Below are positions 1-4,931 of a stretch of DNA of 6,153 nucleotides, in pieces. The DNA is taken from positions 1 to 6,153 of the forward strand of contig JAIKYM010000018.1 in assembly GCA_024683115.1 (NCBI GenBank), read 5' to 3'. A program made the position numbers and the translations under genes. The DNA is from Bacilli bacterium (GTDB taxonomy: Bacteria; Bacillota_I; Bacilli_A; RF39; UBA660). Every line of letters starts with the position of its first letter. The first letter of the stretch is position 1. A model generated the notes under the pieces. It saw only the letters and a program-made list of their open reading frames with translations. It ran no database searches and was not told the DNA's origin.

Positions 1-407
1 TAAATTCTGATAATAGTAAAGAATATATTGTTAATGATATTAAAACTTTAATTAAAAAGAAGTTTAATTTAGAAATTCCAGTATATGTCATTGAGTATTT
101 AGAATTAAAAGATATATTAGAACATAATCCAAATTGGTGGGGAACGAATAATAAAGATATATATGATAATATTATCTTTGTTATGCCACCTATTAGTGGC
201 AAAGATGTTTTTGATAGCATAGGAGAACAATCAATAGATATTGATAAAGTTCAAGGATATAACAACATTATTTTTTGGTCTTTTGATTTAAACAATTATA
301 AAAAATCTAATTGGTGGAAAAGAACTGCAACAGAATCGGTTAAAGATCAAATAACGATTAGAACAGCTAATACAATGAAAAAAATATTAGAACTATGTAA
401 TAAATAA
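1..407 (+). CDS. DUF1697 family protein, 5'-truncated by the window edge
   Basis: The reading frame is open from base 3 (codon phase 3) to the TAA at 405-407, giving the last 134 residues. The ATG at 183 is internal, not a start. The visible part follows the C-terminal two thirds of DUF1697 proteins, which are usually about 170-180 aa. A helix rich in Lys (IKTLIKKKF) leads into a strand, NLEIPVYV, as in the family's 'FGFDVPVIV' block. Then come an ILEHNPNWW segment, a hydrophobic strand IIFVMPP, and the closing RTANTMKKILEL, which matches the family's 'TTRNWNTVLKL' ending. The biochemical role of DUF1697 is unknown to me, and it is normally a soluble cytosolic protein. A terminator follows 25 bases after the stop, so the gene ends its own unit. 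The family call is from memory of the domain pattern. Confidence 0.75.
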   Translation, partial: NSDNSKEYIVNDIKTLIKKKFNLEIPVYVIEYLELKDILEHNPNWWGTNNKDIYDNIIFVMPPISGKDVFDSIGEQSIDIDKVQGYNNIIFWSFDLNNYKKSNWWKRTATESVKDQITIRTANTMKKILELCNK

Positions 408-411
408 AATA

Positions 412-427
412 ATCGTAAGATTAAGAT
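412..427 (+). repeat. 16-nt post-stop repeat, copy 1
   Basis: ATCGTAAGATTAAGAT begins 4 nt after the DUF1697 stop codon. The same 16-mer with one mismatch (ATCGGAAGATTAAGAT) begins 5 nt after the flavodoxin stop, at 987-1002. In this copy a simple terminator hairpin follows almost at once; in the other copy about 140 nt of RNA-like sequence intervenes first. Function is not known, and an AT-rich chance match is possible. Confidence 0.4.
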
Positions 428-431
428 ATTT

Positions 432-457
432 GGAGAATAGAAGAATTCTCCTTTTTT
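432..457 (+). terminator. Intrinsic terminator of the DUF1697 gene
   Basis: Stem GGAGAAT (432-438) pairs perfectly with ATTCTCC (445-451) around a 6-nt loop AGAAGA, and a run of six T follows at 452-457. It closes the upstream unit and sits immediately before the promoter of the flavodoxin gene. Confidence 0.85.
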
Positions 458-458
458 G

Positions 459-467
459 TGTTATAAT
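459..467 (+). promoter_or_regulatory. Extended -10 promoter of the flavodoxin gene
   Basis: TG-T-TATAAT is a perfect -10 (462-467) preceded by the TGn extension. There is no good -35; the expected place falls inside the preceding terminator, which is typical for extended -10 promoters. The predicted transcript starts near 474-475 with a very short leader. The ribosome site AGGA (476-479) lies 7 nt before the ATG at 487, so it would be close to the 5' end of the mRNA. Confidence 0.65.
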
Positions 468-486
468 TATATTGTAGGATGATAAT

Positions 487-981
487 ATGAAAGATAAAAA
501 AAACTTAATAATTTATTTCAGTAGAGCAGATGAAAATTATTCTGTAGGATATATTGATAAAGGTAATACTGAATATATTGCAGAATATGTTCAAGAATTT
601 ACTAAGGCAGATATGTTTAAAGTAGAACCATTAGTTCCGTATGCTAAAGACTATCAGACTTGTATAAAAGAAGCAAAAGAAAGAGTCGGCAATGCTCCAA
701 TTAAAGATTCAATTAAAGACATATCAGAGTATGAAGTTATTTATATAATGACACCAATTTATTGGGGAACATATGCACCAGAAGTAGAAACAGCAATTAA
801 GGATTTAGACTTTACTGGTAAAACTATTAGAGTAGTAACAACACATGAAGGATCAGGCCTTGCAAATGTTGTTAGTGATGTTAAAAAGATTTGTAAAGGT
901 GCAAATGTTTTAAACGATGCTATAGCTATTGTAGGATCAGAAGCAAAAGAATCAAAAAGTAAAATAGAAAGTTGGATATAA
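487..981 (+). CDS. Flavodoxin-fold protein (Flavodoxin_4 type)
   Basis: A soluble cytosolic FMN-binding protein of 164 aa, the normal length for this family. The first strand and phosphate loop are NLIIYFSR (6-13) followed by KGNTEYIAEYV (25-35), the family's variant of the flavodoxin 'YFSxTGNT' loop with a short insertion (ADENYSVGYID) between SR and the GNT. The second flavin-contact strand is YIMTPIYWGTYAPEV (86-100), as in 'YPIWWGTxPxPV'. The third is TTHEGSGLANVVSDVKK (118-134), the highly typical THEGSG block of these small flavodoxins. It would carry electrons or act as a small quinone/nitro-type reductase; the partner cannot be read from the sequence. The gene is monocistronic after its own promoter, with AGGA 7 nt before the ATG. 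No terminator follows directly, so its transcript may run through the RNA-like gap to the terminator at 1142-1169. Confidence 0.88.
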   Translation: MKDKKNLIIYFSRADENYSVGYIDKGNTEYIAEYVQEFTKADMFKVEPLVPYAKDYQTCIKEAKERVGNAPIKDSIKDISEYEVIYIMTPIYWGTYAPEVETAIKDLDFTGKTIRVVTTHEGSGLANVVSDVKKICKGANVLNDAIAIVGSEAKESKSKIESWI

Positions 982-986
982 AAAAT

Positions 987-1002
987 ATCGGAAGATTAAG
1001 AT
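987..1002 (+). repeat. 16-nt post-stop repeat, copy 2
   Basis: ATCGGAAGATTAAGAT starts 5 nt after the flavodoxin stop and matches 412-427 at 15 of 16 positions. It leads directly into the candidate structured RNA. Its last six bases, TAAGAT, could also act as a weak -10, with TTGGAT (972-977) 19 nt upstream as a -35. That would let the RNA be transcribed on its own; this promoter is weak and uncertain. Confidence 0.4.
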
Positions 1003-1141
1003 GTTACGATATGTTCTTTATCCGCATACATGTAGGTAACTGTGGAGACAAATTGATATGTTCTTTATCTCCAAATCGATAAAAATGACATGTTCGTCAT
1101 CTACATACTAGGCATGTTGAAACCGTATGTATATTATCATT
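1003..1141 (+). ncRNA. Candidate structured RNA: hairpin series with ATGTT loops
   Basis: This is the only stretch over 200 bases without a convincing gene, and it is visibly less AT-rich than its flanks. Four hairpins can be drawn. H1: GTTAC (1003-1007) with GTAAC (1036-1040), enclosing GATA/TATC (1008-1011/1019-1022) with loop TGTTCTT. H2: GGAGACAAA (1044-1052) with TTTATCTCC (1064-1072), with one C-A mismatch and ATGTTC in the loop. H3: ATGAC (1085-1089) with GTCAT (1096-1100), loop ATGTTC. H4: TACATAC (1102-1108) with GTATGTA (1125-1131), plus an inner GG/CC and loop CATGTTGAAA. Every loop carries ATGTT, or TGTT after a closing A. A strong terminator follows at 1142. It may be a 3'UTR of the flavodoxin mRNA, an independent small RNA, or an attenuation leader. 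The last is less likely because the next gene has its own promoter after the terminator. I recognise no T-box, SRP, tmRNA, 6S or common riboswitch signature. Confidence 0.5.
1008..1069 (+). repeat. Exact 15-nt direct repeat inside the candidate RNA
   Basis: GATATGTTCTTTATC occurs at 1008-1022 and again at 1055-1069 without a mismatch, start-to-start distance 47 nt. The flanking bases differ. Each copy can close on itself (GATA/TATC) and expose TGTTCTT. A shorter ATGTT core recurs at 1090-1094 and 1114-1118. Confidence 0.8.
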
Positions 1142-1169
1142 AAAAGATATCAATTAGATATCTTTTTTT
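1142..1169 (+). terminator. Strong intrinsic terminator ending the RNA-like region
   Basis: AAAAGATATC (1142-1151) pairs perfectly with GATATCTTTT (1157-1166) around the 5-nt loop AATTA, and the T-run covers 1163-1169. The T-run lies on the plus-strand side, so it terminates rightward transcription from the flavodoxin gene or the candidate RNA. It insulates the surface protein gene. Confidence 0.88.
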
Positions 1170-1192
1170 ATTACGTGTATATAGCTTTAATT

Positions 1193-1202
1193 TGTGTACA
1201 CA
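1193..1202 (+). promoter_or_regulatory. Perfect 10-bp palindrome, possible operator
   Basis: TGTGTACACA is a perfect inverted repeat that ends 4 nt before the -35 element of the surface protein promoter. The position suits a dimeric regulator that blocks or assists RNA polymerase. I cannot assign a regulator, and a short palindrome can arise by chance. Confidence 0.35.
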
Positions 1203-1206
1203 TTTA

Positions 1207-1235
1207 TTGATATGAACATTTAGTTATGATAATAT
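1207..1235 (+). promoter_or_regulatory. Promoter of the surface protein gene
   Basis: TTGATA (-35, 1207-1212) is followed by a 17-nt spacer and TAATAT (-10, 1230-1235), with a TGn extension at 1227-1229. The predicted transcription start is near 1242. The promoter covers the ATG at 1234, which therefore cannot be the translation start; this argues for the ATG at 1273. Confidence 0.7.
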
Positions 1236-1272
1236 GTTAGTATATGGGAATATAGTAAAGGTCGTATGTGTT

Positions 1273-3954
1273 ATGAAGAAAATAATAGTGTTTTTATTAA
1301 TCTCTGTAATGTTTATAATTCCAAGTGCCAATGCTGCTAATGTTGCTAAAATTGGAACTACAGAATATGCAAAATTATCAGCTGCTATTACTGCTGCATC
1401 TGACGAAGGGCAAACAACAATTGTATTAATATCTAATGTAAAAGAATGTGTAACTATACCAAATACCAAAGATATTATTCTTGATTTAAATCAACATACA
1501 ATGATAAATAATGGGAATAATACCATTATCAATAATAATGGTAAGTTACAAATTACTAATGGTACAATTACTTCAACAGCTGGATCAGGTATGATTAACA
1601 ACAACAAAAATGCGACTTTAGTTATAAATGATGGAACATATACTGCTACATCATCAACTTCTTCAAAACAAGTTATTTATAATAATGGAGGAACCCTTAC
1701 TATTTCTGGAACAGCTGAATTAAGTACAGTTTCTAAAATAAGAGCTACAGTTCATAATTTAAATTATGGTGTAATAAATATTACTGGTGGAACTATAGTA
1801 TCGAATAGTAATTATGCTGTTTATAATGATAGAGGTACTTTAAATATTGGTGCTAAAGATGAAGTATATAATAAAAATTTTCCGATTATTAAAGGTGGAA
1901 CATATGCTGTAATTGCTAATGATCCAATTAATGTTTATGATGGGTCAATTAAAGGTAAAACATATCATATTGGTAAAATAACTGATACAACAAATTTAAC
2001 TATTGAAAATGATTTAGATGAAACTAAAATTGCTGACATTGAAGAGTTTAGTTCAAAAGATGAAATAACAACTGATACAGACGGATTTAAAACACTTAAA
2101 TATACTATAGATGATTCTAATCTTGCTAGAATTACATATGATGCACAAGGTGGAAGTGTTGAACCTGATCATAAGAGAATTATAAAAGGTACAACAATTG
2201 GTGGATTACCAAAACCTAAGAAAATTGATAACTTATTTAACGGTTGGTATGATGATCCTAATAATGGAAATCAAATAAGTGAAAGTACAACATTTAATGG
2301 TGATGCTACAATATATGCTCATTGGACTTATGTTGACCCTAATACAGTTGCATATGTTGAGGGTAAAGGTTATATGTCACTTGCTCAAGCATTTGCTGAG
2401 GGTGGAAATATTAAGTTGATGTCTGATGTAATAATTACTAAAAACCTATTTATGAGTGCAAATGCAACATTTGATTTAAATGGACATACAATTATGATGG
2501 AAGATAATAAAATAATTGTTAAAGAAAATGTATCAATTATTGATTCTTCTAATAATCAAAATGGTTTAATAACATCTAATGATGATTTTACTATTTATGT
2601 TGGTATTAATAATACTCCTACAAATGGTCAACTAACAGTTAAAGGTGGAACTATTGAAGGACTTGGTAAGCATGGTGCAATATGGAACTTTGAAACACTT
2701 GAAATAGATGGTGGAAAAATTCAAGGTTTAGGTAATAAAGATGGATATACAATTATTAATAATAAAACTATGACCATGAAATCAGGTATTGTTTTCTCTG
2801 ATAATGATTATGCTGTTAATATTAATGATAACGGAACATTTGTTATGGATGGTGGAACAATAGAAACTACTGGTAGAAAAACACAAGCATTAAATCTACA
2901 TGGTAATTGTTCAGCTACAATTAATGATGGAACTATATTAGCTTTAAGTGAAAAAGGTGCTGCTATTGCATCATTTGGAAATACAGTATTAGAGATTAAT
3001 AGTGGTTTAATTAAAGGTTATGATATGGCTGTTGCAGGTAATGGTAATGAAGAAAGTGGAAATGTTACTATTACAGTTAATGGTGGAGATTTAATAGCTA
3101 CTAATGGTATAGGTATGTATTTACCACAAATAAATAGTTTAACAACAATTAATGGTGGAAATATATCTGGATTTACAGCTATCGAAATAAGAGCTTCTAA
3201 ATTAATAATTAATGGTGGTAATATTACTGGTACAGCTAGTACTTATTCAGTTAATGAAAATAGCAGTGGTACTACTACAAAAGGTGCTGCAATTGCTGTA
3301 TCTCAACACAATACTCGTTTACCTCTTGAAGTTTATATCAATGATGGAAACTTTAAAGGTGCAGTTCCAATTTTAGATGTTAATCCACAAAATAATCCTG
3401 CCGATGCACTTGCCAAGGTTAAGATATATATTAAAAAAGGTGATTTTGTATCTACTAGTGATGAAACAATTATTATAGATGATGCAATACCACAAGAACC
3501 ATTTATTACAGGTGGTACATATACACATAATCCAGTTATTCATGTAGAAGATGGATATGGTGTAGTAGTATTACCAGATGATAGATTTGAAGTAACTAAG
3601 ATTCATAATATAACTAGTGAAGATGAAACAACAGAAATTATAACTGTTGAAAGAGATAATGCTCCTTATAAACAATTAGTTCAAGTAATGGTTAATAGAG
3701 AACTAAAAGAAGGAGAAGTAATAGAAATTAAAGATGAAGAGGGTAACATTATTGAAGTAGTAGATAATACATTCGTAATGCCAGATAGTGATGTTACTAT
3801 TAGCATAGTATTTAAAGAAACTGGAGAAGTTAAAGGTGAAGAAGAAAATCCAAGAACAGATGATACTTTATCTTCTTACATGGTTTTATTAATAATGAGC
3901 TTCCTTGGACTTCTAGGTGCAAGAATCTACAATGATAAAATTAAAGGTATCTAA
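1273..3954 (+). CDS. Secreted beta-helix surface protein with Flg_new repeat and anchor
   Basis: An 893-aa exported protein, probably displayed on the cell surface. The start at 1273 is chosen because MKK plus a hydrophobic core and an SANA cleavage site (about residue 21) make a clean signal peptide, and because an earlier in-frame ATG (1234) lies in the -10 box. AAAGG (1257-1261) is a weak, rather distant ribosome site. Layout: first module VAKIGTTEYAKLSAAI (24-39) with ILDLNQHTM (69-77); beta-helix rungs of the (N/D/G)GT type at about 95-225; an InlB/Listeria-Bacteroides (Flg_new, PF09479) repeat at about 284-351, with TYDAQGG, FNGWYDD and ATIYAHW; a second copy of the first module, VAYVEGKGYMSLAQAF (359-374) with FDLNGHTI (400-407); at least eleven GG-turn rungs spaced about 20-25 residues at 457-750; a domain ending NTFVMPDSDVTISIVF (about 799-847), like divergent InlB repeats; then NPRTDD (859-864), a membrane segment (about 869-886) and a short Lys-containing tail. 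Likely an adhesin or host/glycan-contact protein, but no ligand can be read. No catalytic motif seen. Confidence 0.92.
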   Translation: MKKIIVFLLISVMFIIPSANAANVAKIGTTEYAKLSAAITAASDEGQTTIVLISNVKECVTIPNTKDIILDLNQHTMINNGNNTIINNNGKLQITNGTITSTAGSGMINNNKNATLVINDGTYTATSSTSSKQVIYNNGGTLTISGTAELSTVSKIRATVHNLNYGVINITGGTIVSNSNYAVYNDRGTLNIGAKDEVYNKNFPIIKGGTYAVIANDPINVYDGSIKGKTYHIGKITDTTNLTIENDLDETKIADIEEFSSKDEITTDTDGFKTLKYTIDDSNLARITYDAQGGSVEPDHKRIIKGTTIGGLPKPKKIDNLFNGWYDDPNNGNQISESTTFNGDATIYAHWTYVDPNTVAYVEGKGYMSLAQAFAEGGNIKLMSDVIITKNLFMSANATFDLNGHTIMMEDNKIIVKENVSIIDSSNNQNGLITSNDDFTIYVGINNTPTNGQLTVKGGTIEGLGKHGAIWNFETLEIDGGKIQGLGNKDGYTIINNKTMTMKSGIVFSDNDYAVNINDNGTFVMDGGTIETTGRKTQALNLHGNCSATINDGTILALSEKGAAIASFGNTVLEINSGLIKGYDMAVAGNGNEESGNVTITVNGGDLIATNGIGMYLPQINSLTTINGGNISGFTAIEIRASKLIINGGNITGTASTYSVNENSSGTTTKGAAIAVSQHNTRLPLEVYINDGNFKGAVPILDVNPQNNPADALAKVKIYIKKGDFVSTSDETIIIDDAIPQEPFITGGTYTHNPVIHVEDGYGVVVLPDDRFEVTKIHNITSEDETTEIITVERDNAPYKQLVQVMVNRELKEGEVIEIKDEEGNIIEVVDNTFVMPDSDVTISIVFKETGEVKGEEENPRTDDTLSSYMVLLIMSFLGLLGARIYNDKIKGI
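1555..3520 (+). repeat. Degenerate beta-helix rung repeats within the surface protein
   Basis: Protein-level repeats of about 20-25 residues centred on GG(T/N/D) turns. Examples are KGGTIEG (457), DGGTIET (526), NGGNISG (627), NGGNITG (647) and NDGNFKG (690). They fall in two blocks separated by the Flg_new repeat at 2122-2325. At DNA level the similarity is partial; for example AATTAATGGTGG occurs near 3147 and again near 3207. This fits a right-handed parallel beta-helix in which each unit is one coil. Confidence 0.75.
3847..3954 (+). other. C-terminal sorting-signal-like anchor (NPRTD)
   Basis: NPRTDD (residues 859-864) is followed at once by a hydrophobic span (YMVLLIMSFLGLLGARIY) and a short tail with two lysines. 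This is the tripartite layout of Gram-positive sortase substrates, with NPRTD in place of LPxTG. The tail is only weakly basic. It could instead act as a simple C-terminal membrane anchor. No sortase gene is in the window. Confidence 0.6.
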
Positions 3955-3968
3955 TTGATACCTTTTTT
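3943..3968 (+). terminator. Intrinsic terminator overlapping the surface protein stop codon
   Basis: AAAGGTATC (3943-3951) pairs perfectly with GATACCTTT (3957-3965) around the loop TAATT; six T run from 3963 to 3968. The stop codon TAA (3952-3954) is the first part of the loop, so the left arm encodes the last three residues of the protein (roughly KGI). Confidence 0.88.
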
Positions 3969-3969
3969 A

Positions 3970-3998
3970 TTGAAGAATATTTTTATAACATGTATAAT
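3970..3998 (+). promoter_or_regulatory. Promoter of the permease/YcgQ-like operon
   Basis: TTGAAG (3970-3975), a 17-nt spacer and TATAAT (3993-3998) form a near-consensus housekeeping promoter directly after the preceding terminator. Transcription would start near 4005. An imperfect inverted repeat, TTATA-N5-TATAA (3983-3997), overlaps the spacer and -10 and could be an operator, but this is weak in AT-rich DNA. Confidence 0.75.
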
Positions 3999-4013
3999 TA
4001 TATTATTGAGAAT

Positions 4014-4020
4014 AGGAGAG
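4014..4020 (+). promoter_or_regulatory. Ribosome binding site that fixes the permease start at 4026
   Basis: AGGAGAG lies 5 nt before the ATG at 4026 and is the best Shine-Dalgarno in the window. The earlier in-frame ATG at 3990 has no such site and touches the -10 box, upstream of the predicted transcription start, so it is rejected as a start. Confidence 0.85.
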
Positions 4021-4025
4021 TAAAC

Positions 4026-4931
4026 ATGGACACAATAAAAAATATATCTATTATATTTACTTCAATATTCTTTGAAAGTATACCTTTTTTACTATTAGGT
4101 TCATTAATATCATCCATTATTGAAACTTATGTATCAAATGAAACAATTGCTAAGATAATACCTAAGAATAAAATACTTGGATCTATTGTTGGTGTCTTTT
4201 TAGGATTCTTTTTACCTGCATGTGATTGTGCAGTTATACCTGTATCAAAAAGATTATTAAAAAAGAAAGTTCCAATTAATGTTGCTATTTCCTTTATGTT
4301 AGCATCACCAATTATTAATCCTGTAGTATTATTATCTACTTATAATGCATTTTATAGAACTAACCCTAAAATATTTTGGTTTAGATTATTATTTGGAATA
4401 ATAATAGCATTAGTGATTGGTATTATCATGGGAATTATATTTGGAAAACAAGATGTTATTACAAATAATAATGATGATGAATGCTGTCATGTACATCATG
4501 AACATCATGAACATAAGCATACATTAAAAAATGATATTTTATCTATATGTAGACATACAGCTATAGATTTATTTGAAGTAGTTAAACATTTAATGTTTGG
4601 AGCATTAATAGCTAGTATGATACAAGTATTATTACCAAAGAATATCCTTATGGTATTTAATAATAATCAAGTATTATCAATTCTTGTTTTAATGGTATTT
4701 GCTTATTTAATATCACTTTGTTCTACATCAGATTCATTTGTTGGTAAATCATTGCTATCAATATTTAATGAATGTTCCATCATAGCTTACTTACTTCTAG
4801 GACCTATGATAGATATTAAAAATACATTTGTATTATTAGGTAATTATAAAAAGAGTTTTGTAATTACGTTAATAACATTAATATTTGTAGTTATCTTCAT
4901 ATTTAGTGTATTGGTGGTGAGCTTATTATGA
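4026..4931 (+). CDS. UPF0718/ArsP_1-type permease with His/Cys-rich loop
   Basis: A polytopic inner-membrane transporter of 301 aa, similar to B. subtilis YcgR and other PF03773 (ArsP_1) proteins; known relatives export organoarsenicals or have been linked to Cu/Zn efflux. About eight hydrophobic segments are visible in two halves (roughly 8-31, 49-69, 84-106, 120-140, then 184-204, 215-233, 248-263, 278-301). The first half carries FFLPACDCAVIPVSKRLL (61-78), with paired cysteines at 66 and 68, and SPIINPVVLLSTY (94-106), the family hallmark. The second half carries LCSTSDSFVGKSL (231-243). Between the halves is a soluble loop, DDECCHVHHEHHEHKH (150-165), with two Cys and seven His, a likely metal-binding site on the cytosolic face. 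It overlaps the next gene by ATGA. The substrate is inferred, not shown; a divalent metal or metalloid is most likely. Confidence 0.88.
   Translation: MDTIKNISIIFTSIFFESIPFLLLGSLISSIIETYVSNETIAKIIPKNKILGSIVGVFLGFFLPACDCAVIPVSKRLLKKKVPINVAISFMLASPIINPVVLLSTYNAFYRTNPKIFWFRLLFGIIIALVIGIIMGIIFGKQDVITNNNDDECCHVHHEHHEHKHTLKNDILSICRHTAIDLFEVVKHLMFGALIASMIQVLLPKNILMVFNNNQVLSILVLMVFAYLISLCSTSDSFVGKSLLSIFNECSIIAYLLLGPMIDIKNTFVLLGNYKKSFVITLITLIFVVIFIFSVLVVSLL
4913..4920 (+). promoter_or_regulatory. Ribosome binding site inside the permease gene for the next gene
   Basis: GGTGGTGA sits 7 nt before the ATG at 4928, within the last codons of the permease (Val-Val-Ser). Together with the 4-base ATGA overlap of stop and start it indicates translational coupling of the two proteins. 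Confidence 0.7.

Noticed and set aside
183..407. A separate 74-aa gene starting at the ATG at 183
   Set aside because: The same frame is open back to base 3 and the upstream residues continue the DUF1697 pattern, so this ATG is an internal methionine.
1008..1069. Type III toxin-antitoxin RNA repeats or a short CRISPR array
   Set aside because: Only two exact copies, no regular spacer series, and no toxin or Cas gene next to it.
1001..1109. Small open frames in the gap (ATG at 1001, 12 codons; ATG at 1011, 23 codons; ATG at 1058, 17 codons)
   Set aside because: GGAAG lies before 1001 and GGAG before 1058, so a leader peptide is not impossible. But the frames overlap one another, use codons rare in the neighbours (CGC, CGA, CCG), and two share their first residues only because of the 15-nt repeat. 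Hairpin structure explains the region better.
1003..1169. T-box or common riboswitch leader of the surface protein gene
   Set aside because: No T-box AGGGTGGNACC core or other riboswitch core that I recognise, and the downstream gene has its own promoter after the terminator.
1224..1469. 81-codon open frame on the minus strand across the start of the surface protein gene
   Set aside because: It lies opposite the promoter and signal peptide of a well-supported gene, has no ribosome site or family resemblance, and reads as the complement of low-complexity coding sequence.
4474..4524. CATCATGAA-type DNA repeat as a possible mobile or regulatory repeat
   Set aside because: It is in frame within the permease and simply encodes the His/Glu-rich loop.
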